Assembly: GCF_000383235.1 (NCBI RefSeq)
Contig: NZ_KB910927.1
Location: 62,001-126,000, forward strand
From: Bacillus sp. 123MFChir2
GTDB taxonomy: Bacteria; Bacillota; Bacilli; Bacillales; Bacillaceae_G
DNA length: 64,000 nucleotides
Direction: 5' to 3'
In this document: piece after piece, positions 52,315-60,427 of the stretch
Numbering within the stretch: the stretch's first letter is position 1
How the letters are laid out: the number at the start of each line of letters is the position of its first letter
Program-made: the position numbers and the translations under genes
The notes under the pieces: generated by a model
Databases searched by the model: none
What the model saw: only the letters and a program-made list of their open reading frames with translations
Told to the model about the DNA's origin: nothing

Positions 52315-53037
52315 TCAAACTTTTTTTAATTCCCACAACCCACACGGATTATAAAAAACGTCATCTCGTTCATAACGATAATCCTTACAATGAGCCAACT
52401 TATATACAGGAGATGTTTGCGTAAAGCTAATTGTCTCTCCATCTTTTAATTTAGGATTTTCAACTAAATTATATAAATTAAAGTCATTTAATAAATCAGC
52501 TGCTTCTTCTACATCTATATGAGCGGATGTCACAACATCCGGAAGACCAAATGATTGCATACCACATGAATAATAGCCATTCTCATCTCCAACTAACGTC
52601 ACAAAATGCGAATAAATAGGGAAATATTCTTTGTTATCTGCAACTTCTTTCCATTCTTCTTTAGAATAAGCTACGCCAGTGGTTTCAATTTTCACAGCTA
52701 TTCCCCCTGCATTAAGGAGCCCCATTCCAACATCAATAACTTCTTTCACAGTATGAATATCCCTTACTTTAGCAATAACATATACTGTATATGTGTGGTT
52801 GCTTATCTTACCAAGGATATCCTCACCAAAACGTTCACCACCTGCATATAAAAATGCTTCTGCAAGAGACGGATCATGTTCGTAAATATCTACCTCGAAG
52901 CCAATATCTCTCTTGGCATTATGTATAATGTTACCTGCTAGAAGATACCCTCTACTTTTTCTTACTACTTCTTGCACGAATTGAGTTCGATTCTCCCATA
53001 AACCCGGTATTCCAATTATAATTTGAGATTCTAGCAT
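52315..53037 (-). CDS. DUF4261 domain protein (paralogue 1)
   Basis: 240 residues, soluble, beginning with the family-typical QIIIGIPGLWENRTQFVQEV and ending DVFYNPCGLWELKKV. The central EVIDVGMGLLNAGGIAVKIE and EEAADLLNDFNLYNLVENPK segments are near identical to paralogue 2 at 59679. AAGGAGTTGAAAAA before the ATG. It follows an SMI1/KNR4 gene in both places. DUF4261 has no known biochemistry; the repeated partner suggests membership in an immunity or toxin-handling module. Confidence 0.85.
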   Translation of the reverse strand: MLESQIIIGIPGLWENRTQFVQEVVRKSRGYLLAGNIIHNAKRDIGFEVDIYEHDPSLAEAFLYAGGERFGEDILGKISNHTYTVYVIAKVRDIHTVKEVIDVGMGLLNAGGIAVKIETTGVAYSKEEWKEVADNKEYFPIYSHFVTLVGDENGYYSCGMQSFGLPDVVTSAHIDVEEAADLLNDFNLYNLVENPKLKDGETISFTQTSPVYKLAHCKDYRYERDDVFYNPCGLWELKKV

Positions 53038-53125
53038 TTTTTCAACTCCTTCAAGGCTTTCTTACAAGCTAAATTAAGATTTCACGTATCTGCTGTATAA
53101 AACGTGTACAAAAATACTTTTTATA

Positions 53126-53171
53126 AAATAAACACCTTTAATTTGTTATTCAAAAATTAAAGGTGTTTATT
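53126..53171 (-). terminator. Terminator between SMI1/KNR4 and DUF4261 genes
   Basis: Long stem AATAAACACCTTTAATTTTT / AAATTAAAGGTGTTTATT. It implies that DUF4261 paralogue 1 has its own promoter. Confidence 0.8.
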
Positions 53172-53187
53172 GTTCAGACTGATTTCC

Positions 53188-53841
53188 TTATATTTCTATC
53201 CCCAAAATCCCGCGCCATTCTTGTGCATTTTTTCCTTCTGGATTAATAGTACCATTTTGAGATTCTATAAAAGGTAACAGACTCCATCCGTCACCACCTA
53301 CAAAACCTATTTTAGACCATTTATTCATAAAATCTATAAAGTTTTCTCCTAAAATAAAACCATGTGTTTCTCCATCATCGTGACTTAAATATATAACAGG
53401 AGGATCTAATTTGTCTTGCTCTAAATCAAAAGCAAGTAAATCTCCATTTCCTACATCAAAAAATGCTAACTTATTGTGCCATATTATATCATATGGATGC
53501 GAAGGGTCATTAAAAATTTCTGCAACCAATTCTCTTCTAAGATTCTCACATTTTAAAGTATGATCCACTCCTAAAATACCACAGCTCCCTAATAAATCTT
53601 CAAATTTTTCAGGTAACGTAATTTCGTCTGGTAGATACCATCTCCACTCCATATGGGAAGAAAACTCCAACAATGTTTTTCTATAACTAAATGGTATTAC
53701 AATTTCAAGTTCTTCTTCAACCTTTTCTATCGCATGTAATGCTGCAGGCTCTTTTATTGTTAAGACAGCAACTTCTCCACCAATTATCTCAACTTGGCTC
53801 AAAACTTCTTTCATACGCGTAACCCATTGCTTATAACACAT
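53188..53841 (-). CDS. SMI1/KNR4 family immunity protein (paralogue 1)
   Basis: 217 residues of the SMI1/KNR4 (SUKH) superfamily, a common immunity fold against nuclease-type polymorphic toxins. Typical pieces: IEKVEEELEIVIPFSYRKTL, the HMEWRWYLPDE tryptophan region and a late ENFIDFMNKWSKIGFVGGDG. It starts 24 bp after a degraded toxin tail, and its counterpart at 60428 has the same neighbours. AAGGAGGATATG lies upstream; a start at the second Met (53814) is possible. Confidence 0.83.
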   Translation of the reverse strand: MCYKQWVTRMKEVLSQVEIIGGEVAVLTIKEPAALHAIEKVEEELEIVIPFSYRKTLLEFSSHMEWRWYLPDEITLPEKFEDLLGSCGILGVDHTLKCENLRRELVAEIFNDPSHPYDIIWHNKLAFFDVGNGDLLAFDLEQDKLDPPVIYLSHDDGETHGFILGENFIDFMNKWSKIGFVGGDGWSLLPFIESQNGTINPEGKNAQEWRGILGIEI

Positions 53842-53864
53842 AGAATAAACATATCCTCCTTGTT

Positions 53865-54020
53865 TTATCGTTTCCTATTTCCAGAAATCTTAGTTTTGGT
53901 ATTAGATCTTACTCCTAATTTATAAAAATATTTATCGGTTTTTCTTATTAGTCTACGAGCTCTTTTTTCTGAGACACCGGCTCTCCTTAATGATTTATAT
54001 GCTATTCTTCTCTCGGACGC
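53865..54020 (-). pseudogene. Toxin tail paired with SMI1/KNR4 (copy 1)
   Basis: Minus-strand frame ERRIAYKSLRRAGVSEKRAR, RLIRKTDKYFYKLGVRSNTK, TKISGNRKR then TAA. It aligns with the tip at 61826 (ERRIAYKALRRSGVSEKATR, KMIARSDRYFSGIGVKGRTK). Rich in Arg/Lys with a helix-like pattern, it looks like the C-terminal lobe of a nucleic-acid-acting toxin. The upstream part and the Rhs core are gone. Confidence 0.7.
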
Positions 54021-54102
54021 ATATGTGCCTCAACCTTTCTGCCTTTGGACTGCAAATGTTTTTCTATGAGCCTTTTCAGATAATGATACTGCTGGAGCTT
54101 TA

Positions 54103-54519
54103 CTATTTAAGATGAATTACTTTGTCGTTAAGCGTAAGTTTTCTTGCTTCAACTAATAAAATAGAGTCCCAAATTTCCATTATAATATTTACACCTGTGG
54201 AATATTGACTACTCCATTCTTTCTCATTTTGCAAATTAAATTTAACTTCACTTAACTTTGGATCTTGATAATAAATTGTCGTCAATTCTAAAAAATCTAT
54301 TTTTTCTCTATCATAAAATTCAAACCTAAGATTTTCATCATCTTTAACATAATAAAATGACGAAACATCTATAAATCCTATTTTAACATCCTTTATAACT
54401 CCATTATCAATTACTTGTAATATGAATTGAATACTATCATTTAACAAATCTATATGAGTATCTAAAATTTTAGCACCCCATAAGCCATCTAATATTGATT
54501 GTATATCGATACCGTTCAT
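54103..54519 (-). CDS. Candidate immunity protein, possibly YxiG-like
   Basis: 138 residues, acidic, soluble. It starts NGIDIQSILDGLWGAKILDT and ends with a LLVEARKLTLNDKVIHLK strand. The overall character recalls small B. subtilis proteins of the wapA-yxi region (YxiG), but this is a weak impression. AGAAAGGAAGAGAAACTAC lies before the ATG. It is followed by the toxin tail and SMI1 pair. Confidence 0.55.
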   Translation of the reverse strand: MNGIDIQSILDGLWGAKILDTHIDLLNDSIQFILQVIDNGVIKDVKIGFIDVSSFYYVKDDENLRFEFYDREKIDFLELTTIYYQDPKLSEVKFNLQNEKEWSSQYSTGVNIIMEIWDSILLVEARKLTLNDKVIHLK

Positions 54520-54720
54520 GTAGTTTCTCTTCCTTTCTTAGACCAAGTTTTGCATATGATATATATGTATCTCGCATATCGGAATGATTAATTGCTATTT
54601 AAGTAAAAGTCATTGTAACAAATAGGCCCATCCCTCACTACACACGGGATGAGCTCTTAAGTTGATATAAATTATTTTTGTTGACTAAAAATAAAGATTT
54701 AACAAATACCATTTTTAAAA

Positions 54721-55074
54721 TTAATAATTTTCAATAACTTTAATTAGTAACTTTCGAGTTTTTTCATGTATCTTTAACTGATAATGTAACTCTAAATATC
54801 GTTCGCTCTTTTCCCTCAAAAAGTTATACTCAGGATACATTTGAAAAAAATCATTAAACAATAGTTGCCTTTGATAACTTGGTATCTTTTTAAAACTCAG
54901 AGCATAACTTAAACTCCCGCTAATCAATGAGCAATATTCATAAAAATCTTCAACAAAACAATCTTTCTTATAACTATATTCAATTTGTTCTAATTCCTCA
55001 AAAGGGTATGGAACTTCTAATTGTACCTCCATATTTTTAAGGTTTTGAAATAATTCTTCATTAATTTTAACCAT
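54721..55074 (-). CDS. YxiJ-like immunity protein
   Basis: 117 residues with the YxiJ family layout: PYPFEELEQIEYSYKKD, then DFYEYCSLISGSLSYALSFK, KIPSYQRQLLFNDFFQMYPE and the closing RKLLIKVIENY. YxiJ proteins are encoded beside WapA/Rhs toxins in bacilli. It directly follows a broken Rhs fragment. The start at 55074 lies inside the end of an open frame that continues from the Rhs side. Which toxin it answers cannot be told, because the tip upstream is scrambled. Confidence 0.78.
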   Translation of the reverse strand: MVKINEELFQNLKNMEVQLEVPYPFEELEQIEYSYKKDCFVEDFYEYCSLISGSLSYALSFKKIPSYQRQLLFNDFFQMYPEYNFLREKSERYLELHYQLKIHEKTRKLLIKVIENY

Positions 55075-55094
55075 TTAGCAAGTTTCACCCCATA

Positions 55095-55705
55095 ACGTAT
55101 CGCAACTTTTGCAACTACTATAACACCTACAATTGCTACTGGGATTAAAAATTGAGTCCAATACCATTCAGGTCTGGAAGAACATACCATGAGTAGGATT
55201 GTAATATCTCGCAACTAAATAATACATCCCCATCTCTTTATCATACATATATCCCGCATAGCCAAATGGATTCTCTGCGGCAATGCCTTTTGCGTCACTC
55301 TTTAGGACATTGCCCCATACATCGTATTCATAGTTTGGCTACCACTTGTCCGTTTGGCCTTGGGACTTCATCGCAAGGCGGATGCCGTCTACTGAATACA
55401 CATATTGACGAAAGACGTTTCCATCTGTTTCATATAATGGGTTGATGCTGTCGCCGTCGTAGTGATAACGTGTTGTTTTTCCGCTATCGGTTACTTTCCT
55501 ATTTTGATTTGAGGCGTTATATTCATAGTTTGTTGTGTTGTTGTAAGAATCATGACTAATTGTTGTACCTTTTAGTTTATGATATTTTGGTTGATACGAC
55601 CATTTTACGCTGCCGATACGGTTGCCTTCGTCATATGCTTTTTCACGTGTGATTCCGTTTATATGATCAGCGACTTTCGAAGCATGTTTGAGGATATTTT
55701 ATTTT
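55095..55705 (-). pseudogene. Recombined Rhs core scar
   Basis: YD-repeat sequence is joined out of order: HINGITREKAYDEGNRIGSV, NTTNYEYNASNQNRKVTDSG, then directly KTTRYHYDGDSINPLYETDG. In the intact copy at the window's right edge these parts are widely separated. After RQYVYSVDGIRLAMKSQGQT a deletion to GQVVA shifts the frame (CAAACGGACAAGTGGTAG). GYMYDKEMGMYYLVARYYNP and a disrupted tip follow in another frame. No functional product is possible. Confidence 0.8.
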
Positions 55706-55836
55706 TAATAGTAGAAAAAGAAGAACCTGTACATAGCAGGTCCTTCCTTAAAAAGAATCCATTAAATATGCACTTTGATTCTCTATTCAAAATTCTGTCG
55801 TAATTAAAGGCCGTGTCACATCGGTTTGTTTGTTAA

Positions 55837-56757
55837 TTATACAGTCAATTTCAAATCTATAGGTATTTTCCTACCAGTACGGTTCAATTTCACTTTAAAA
55901 ACTTGATCTTGAATATAAAAAGTTACTTGATTTAAAGAAGTTTGTTCTATAAAGAAATCTTCTAACATTATATATTCTCTATTGATATACACAGATCCTT
56001 CAAGGATAGCCAGTTGATGAATCGATTGATCTATGGCAATGTTTAAAATACACGGATAAGACGTAATCTGACTACCTATCCTTAGATCCGCTTTTATAAA
56101 TATTTCTGCCATATCTATCATAAATATCTTATCTATATGAGAAGGTTTAACCCATGTTTCATCCTGAATCATTAAATTTTCGTTTTCTAAATCCCATTCC
56201 CATACGGGAGAAACAGAGAAATCCTCAAGACACAGCTCCTCTATGGGCTTTGCAGTAGTTGAATGCTCGGTTGATTCATCTGGATTGATGACTATCTTTG
56301 GGATCAAATTTTTAAAATACAGGTTCTCTTCGATATTATCTGCTTCCTTAATAACAGGATATAAAAACCACTTACTGAAAATTATTTGATTATCATGAGA
56401 TTTTAGTTCTAAATCCATTTCCACGGAGAAATCCCTTATTGATAAGTAATTAATTTGAATATTTCCGTTAAGGATTTCAAATTTCTCTCCCTCAATATAA
56501 ATACTAGAATCTTCAAAATTATATCTTTGATAATAATAACTTTGCTCACCATGATTAAAATCTGGATATGTATTTAAATACATATCTAAAAAATCATCCT
56601 CTTCTAAAGTTTTGTGTATAGGGCATAAAATTTTAAATTCTAATTTACGTGATTTAGATTCTAACTTTATAAATTTTCCATATACTATACACTGCACTAT
56701 AGGAATTAAAAGTTTCTTATTTTCTATAATAAGCTCAGAAGGCCTTCGTTTTAACAT
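55837..56757 (-). CDS. Probable immunity protein of the HHH-motif Rhs toxin
   Basis: 306 residues from the ATG at 56757 (AATAAGGAG at 10 bp). Soluble, beta-rich, no membrane helix. Begins LKRRPSELIIENKKLLIPIV and ends KLNRTGRKIPIDLKLTV. It starts about 28 bp after the stop of an orphan Rhs toxin tip with a nuclease-like motif. A cytosolic partner fits a nuclease target. No family recognised. Confidence 0.68.
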   Translation of the reverse strand: MLKRRPSELIIENKKLLIPIVQCIVYGKFIKLESKSRKLEFKILCPIHKTLEEDDFLDMYLNTYPDFNHGEQSYYYQRYNFEDSSIYIEGEKFEILNGNIQINYLSIRDFSVEMDLELKSHDNQIIFSKWFLYPVIKEADNIEENLYFKNLIPKIVINPDESTEHSTTAKPIEELCLEDFSVSPVWEWDLENENLMIQDETWVKPSHIDKIFMIDMAEIFIKADLRIGSQITSYPCILNIAIDQSIHQLAILEGSVYINREYIMLEDFFIEQTSLNQVTFYIQDQVFKVKLNRTGRKIPIDLKLTV

Positions 56758-56785
56758 TTTTATCATACTCCTTATTAATTATCTA

Positions 56786-57567
56786 TTATTTAAAATATCC
56801 ATGCTTATTTGAATAGTGAACCCCTTTTCTAAAGGCATGCATGTATTGCGGATACTTTGTATCATAAAATTTATAAGTCTTTTTTAAGATTTTTCTATAA
56901 GCCTTAGGATTAGTATTTTTTAAATTTTTATAATACTTCGTACTGTGTTTTCTACTTGATTGCGCAAATGTCCTCATTTCTTTATGAGGCTGCTTATACA
57001 CGTTAGTTGGAATTTTTACCAATGGTTGCTTGGAATGTCCACCTAAGTATTTAGGAAAAGCGTGATGCCCATGATACTTTACTTTTTTGGCTATTGCGCC
57101 TCCAATTTTAGCACCATACTTAAACCTACCACCGCCAACTGCCCCTAGTGCCGCTTTCTTGGCAACACCTCTCCAATTGGCTCCGGATTTATATGCGCCG
57201 TATCCATCATAAACTGCAAAACCTGCATTAACCACTAGCCCAAAAGCATGGCCATCTGGATCTACAGACATGACAGGATTATTCCCCGCATACGGATCCA
57301 CTGACAAGAACACCCCATGAGTTGGATTATAATATCTCGCTATCAGATAATACATCCCAATCTCTTTATCATACATATATCCCGCATAGCCAAATGGATT
57401 CTCTGCAGCAATGCCTTTTGCGTCACTCTTTAATACATTGCCCCATGCATCGTATTCATAGTTTGCGACCACTTGTCCATTTTCATCTGTCATCGCGATG
57501 ACGTCACCGCTTGGGTTGTAGTGGTAGTACGCCGTTTGACCTTGAGATTTCATCGCAAGGCGGATGC
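56786..57567 (-). pseudogene. Orphan Rhs tip with HHH nuclease-like toxin domain
   Basis: The frame begins in the Rhs core (IRLAMKSQGQTAYYHYNPSG), keeps NPFGYAGYMYDKEIGMYYLI and NPTHGVFLSVDPYAGNNPVM up to the DPDG junction, then a helix-rich linker and a tip with KYHGHHAFPKYLGGHSKQPL, VKIPTNVYKQPHKEMR. The HHxxPKxLGG ... H arrangement is of the HNH/EndoVII-fold toxin kind. The tip is intact to its stop, but the 5' part of the Rhs gene is missing, so it cannot be exported as it stands. It could be swapped into a full-length Rhs by recombination in the core. Confidence 0.82.
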
Positions 57568-57585
57568 CGATTTGAGTTAGATATA

Positions 57586-57630
57586 AAAACGAGATACTCC
57601 CATTCTTTCGTTTTGGGGGTATCTCGTTTT
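57586..57630 (-). terminator. Terminator after immunity-type gene, paralogue B
   Basis: 16-bp stem AAAACGAGATACTCCC / GGGGGTATCTCGTTTT. It sits exactly where the orphan Rhs core begins. Confidence 0.85.
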
Positions 57631-57668
57631 CAGTAACTTAATGACGACGTTTCCGTGGCCTATAACAC

Positions 57669-57968
57669 TTAATCTCTAGATGCTTCGTAGTCAAATACAA
57701 CACAACATAAGATGGTGAAAATCACCAAACCAATATACTGCACTATAAGAGGAACGTTTATTAAAGTGTTTGCTAATACGTTTGTAAACATCCCCAAAGT
57801 GAGTAATCCACTTTGAATCCCCATGACCAATGCAGATAACCAGCATTTCTCCTTTATACAATAAAAAATAAACCCTAATCCAAAAAGCATTACAATTATT
57901 CTTACTGGGTACCTCAAAATTACAGAGAATACATTATCCATAAAATCAAAATTCAACATAGTTATCAT
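57669..57968 (-). CDS. Small membrane immunity-type protein (paralogue B)
   Basis: 99 residues with three to four hydrophobic helices, starting MITMLNFDFMDNVFSVILRY and ending CCVVFDYEASRD. It is the paralogue of the protein at 50943. Its ATG overlaps the TGA of the preceding toxin tail (ATGA), the classical coupling of toxin and immunity genes. Transmembrane immunity proteins usually oppose membrane-active toxins, though the tail seen here is basic and polar. Confidence 0.72.
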   Translation of the reverse strand: MITMLNFDFMDNVFSVILRYPVRIIVMLFGLGFIFYCIKEKCWLSALVMGIQSGLLTLGMFTNVLANTLINVPLIVQYIGLVIFTILCCVVFDYEASRD

Positions 57969-58072
57969 CTAGTTTTCTTTTGATTATTTTTCTTACCGTA
58001 GTCTTTATATGCTTTTCTATCCCCATTATGTACACCTCTTCCCAAAATAATGGCATCTTCAACTAACACAGT
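57965..58072 (-). pseudogene. Toxin tail paired with membrane immunity (module B)
   Basis: Frame RVTVLVEDAIILGRGVHNGD then RKAYKDYGKKNNQKKTR and TGA at 57965. It is closed upstream by TAA. Homologous to the tail at 51257. Only about 36 codons remain of the toxin. Confidence 0.65.
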
Positions 58073-58213
58073 CACCCTAACACTTTAACTAAAGACTTCC
58101 TAGCAGCTTTTGTTACATATTTTTCTTATAAAAATGCTAAAAACTACTCACCAACAAAAGCAAAAAGATAAAAAACGGAATGTACAAAGAATTTCGTTAC
58201 TATAAATCTACTA

Positions 58214-58532
58214 CTATGCAAACGTCCCCCAACCGTCTACATAGCCGCCTAATCCTTTACTTAATCCATTTAGGTCATTTTGGATTTCTACTATATCTTC
58301 ATAATTTAACAGCATTTCCTTAGAACAAATACATGTCCATTCTTCAAATTCTTCTTCATATTTGTAATTCACAAGTTAATCCTAGTTTTTTTACTTCTGA
58401 AAGTACTTTTTCTCCACACTCTTGATTAGGAACTGCAATAAAAAAATCCACTTCATGCAGCTGACTAAAATTAACTCCTTTTTTATATAACATCTTTAAT
58501 ACTTGTCCATCTTCATCTTTGGGAAATTTCAT
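58214..58532 (-). pseudogene. RraB-family gene with frameshift
   Basis: The ATG at 58532 opens KFPKDEDGQVLKMLYKKGVN, FSQLHEVDFFIAVPNQECGE and KVLSEVKKLGLTCEL, after which the frame hits TGA. A shift near 58357-58372 restores QYEEEFEEWTCICSKEMLLN, then YEDIVEIQNDLNGLSKGLGG, YVDGWGTFA and TAG. The whole matches the RraB/DUF695-type fold (FPKDEDG start, GGYxDGWG end). RraB proper inhibits RNase E, which bacilli lack; in toxin loci such proteins are likely immunity factors. Confidence 0.75.
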
Positions 58533-58547
58533 TTTATTCCTTCCTCA

Positions 58548-58734
58548 TATATATAAATCCAACTTGACTTTCCAACACACTAATCGCTTCCATGACAGGC
58601 AAAAAGTAACCTGCTACTTTAACATCGCATTTGGCAGAAACAGGCACTGACCGCTTCTACTCATGGCCAGACGCTCTCGCCCCTCTAAAAAGAAACGGGT
58701 TTTATGTCAGGTTTTTAATTTGGATTTATATATT
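58548..58734 (-). repeat. bcr1-type repeat inside the toxin-immunity cluster
   Basis: Reverse copy with both ends kept: ATATATAAATCCAACTTGAC and TGTCAGGTTTTTAATTTGGA then TTTATATATT. The middle carries ATGGCCAGACGCTCTCGCC. Its right end supplies the stop codon of the LRR gene. Confidence 0.88.
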
Positions 58735-59577
58735 ATTAAAATGTTTGTTTTTATGTGAATAATGTCTCTTATCTGTAAAACTAACAAATTCTATACCTTC
58801 ACAAAAACTAATATCACCATCTATAATGTTACTTTCCACAAAAGAAAAATGCTTTAAATGATTCAATGCTTGTATAAAATTTATAGTCGGTATATCTCCG
58901 CAATTAAAAAGGTTTAAAACCTCTAGAGATTTCAAATATTTAATTTCATAAAAGTCTTTAATCTTTTTACACGCTTCAATTTCTAAATAACGTAAATCAC
59001 CATTTGTATATTTGAAGTGCTCTATAGTCGTTAATGTACGTAAATAGTTTAATTTCAAAGTCTTTAAACTCTCTAAATTCTCCACACCACTAATAGAGTT
59101 TATTTTAGATTGTGTAAGGTTTAATGTCTCTAACTTCCGTAAGTTTTTCAATTCATTCAAATCCCTGTTCTTGGAACTATATTTCCATAAAGAAAGGGAT
59201 TTCAAATTAGAAAGCTCCTGTAAACCCGTTACCTTTTTATCACAATACATAGACAAACACTCTAATCCAGTAAGTCTATTTAATTCTAAAACATAATTAG
59301 AATCCATTAACGATAAAGTTTTAAGATTCTTTAAACTATATACACTAGAAACATCTTTCAAATAGACACTATCTAGAGACAAGTGGGTAATATTTTTACA
59401 TTTCACCAAAAAATTTATATCTTCAAGACCATAATACATATCACTTATTTGTAATCGAGTAATATTGAATGTATTGATATAATCTATACATTCTGTTAAT
59501 TTTCTTTCGGAAACTAACAATACTTCACCATCTATATCTTTTCTAATGAAGAAACCATTTATATTTTCATACACCAT
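58726..59577 (-). CDS. Leucine-rich-repeat protein, candidate immunity factor
   Basis: 283 residues. About eight 21-23-residue leucine-rich repeats run from residue 38 onward (for example ITHLSLDSVYLKDVSSVYSL and LKSLKTLKLN-like LESLKTLKLNYLRTLTTIEH), as in bacterial internalin-type solenoids, but there is no signal peptide, so it is cytosolic. Rhs loci often contain LRR immunity proteins. The final codons and stop lie in the terminus of the bcr1 copy, so the C-terminus may be altered compared with the original. Confidence 0.75.
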   Translation of the reverse strand: MVYENINGFFIRKDIDGEVLLVSERKLTECIDYINTFNITRLQISDMYYGLEDINFLVKCKNITHLSLDSVYLKDVSSVYSLKNLKTLSLMDSNYVLELNRLTGLECLSMYCDKKVTGLQELSNLKSLSLWKYSSKNRDLNELKNLRKLETLNLTQSKINSISGVENLESLKTLKLNYLRTLTTIEHFKYTNGDLRYLEIEACKKIKDFYEIKYLKSLEVLNLFNCGDIPTINFIQALNHLKHFSFVESNIIDGDISFCEGIEFVSFTDKRHYSHKNKHFNNI

Positions 59578-59678
59578 CCCTCATTCTTTTAGAAACCATC
59601 AGATATTGCCCTTCATATCTATAATCGTTACCGTACCCCATATAGAAGTGAATACCCCACGCTTGTAGAAATATAATT

Positions 59679-60401
59679 TTAAACCTGTTCTAACTTCCAT
59701 AAACCACATGGGTTATAAAAAGGATCATCTTGTTCATATCGATAATCGTTACATTGAGATAATTTATAAACTGGGGAATTTTGTGTAAAGCTAATAGTAT
59801 CTCCATCTTTCAATTTAGGTTTCTCAACTAGATAGTATAAATTGAAATCATTTAATAAATCTGCAGCTTCTTCCAAACTGATACTCGAATGTACCATAGC
59901 ATCCGGTAATGCAAATATTTGCATGCCACATGAATAATAGCCTTTTTCATCTCCAATTAAATTTACGACATGCGAATATACAGGAAATAATTCTTTATTA
60001 TTCGCGAGCTGTTTCCATTCCTCTTTAGAATAAGCTAAACCCACTGTTTCAATTTTTAGTGCGATCCCACCGGCATTTAATAGCGCCATTCCTACATCAA
60101 TTACTTCTTTTATACTCTGCATATCTGATACTTTAGCAGTCACGTACACTGTATGAGTATGCTCTTCTAACCTGCTAAGTAGCTCTTGATTAAAACGACC
60201 ACCACCGGCATATAAAAAAGCTTCTCCTAAAGAATAATCATGATTATAAACATCAATTTCAAACCCAATATTTTTCTCCATATGATGAATGATATTACCT
60301 GCTAAAATATATCCCTTACTTTTACTAACAACCTCTTGTACTAATTCTGTCCTACTTTTCCATAAACCAGGTATTCCTATTATGATTTGCGGCTCTGTCA
60401 T
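59679..60401 (-). CDS. DUF4261 domain protein (paralogue 2)
   Basis: 240 residues from the ATG at 60401 (GAAGGGATGTTAATA upstream; the longer frame start is rejected as it would run into the SMI1 gene). Same length as paralogue 1 with strong identity across the whole length, e.g. QIIIGIPGLWKSRTELVQEV and YNPCGLWKLEQV. It starts 26 bp after the SMI1/KNR4 stop, so here, unlike in the other copy, the pair looks like one operon. Confidence 0.85.
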   Translation of the reverse strand: MTEPQIIIGIPGLWKSRTELVQEVVSKSKGYILAGNIIHHMEKNIGFEIDVYNHDYSLGEAFLYAGGGRFNQELLSRLEEHTHTVYVTAKVSDMQSIKEVIDVGMALLNAGGIALKIETVGLAYSKEEWKQLANNKELFPVYSHVVNLIGDEKGYYSCGMQIFALPDAMVHSSISLEEAADLLNDFNLYYLVEKPKLKDGDTISFTQNSPVYKLSQCNDYRYEQDDPFYNPCGLWKLEQV

Positions 60402-60427
60402 TATTAACATCCCTTCATAATTTAAAA

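Noticed and set aside
54520-54720. Possible toxin tail (SYAKLGLRKEEK) upstream of the gene at 54103
   Set aside because: The frame runs into the next gene and has no homologue in this window, so it may be chance.
55017-55214. 65-codon minus-strand membrane-like frame between the Rhs scar and the YxiJ-like gene
   Set aside because: It begins inside the frameshifted Rhs core and runs into the YxiJ-like start; probably part of a broken tip, not a gene.
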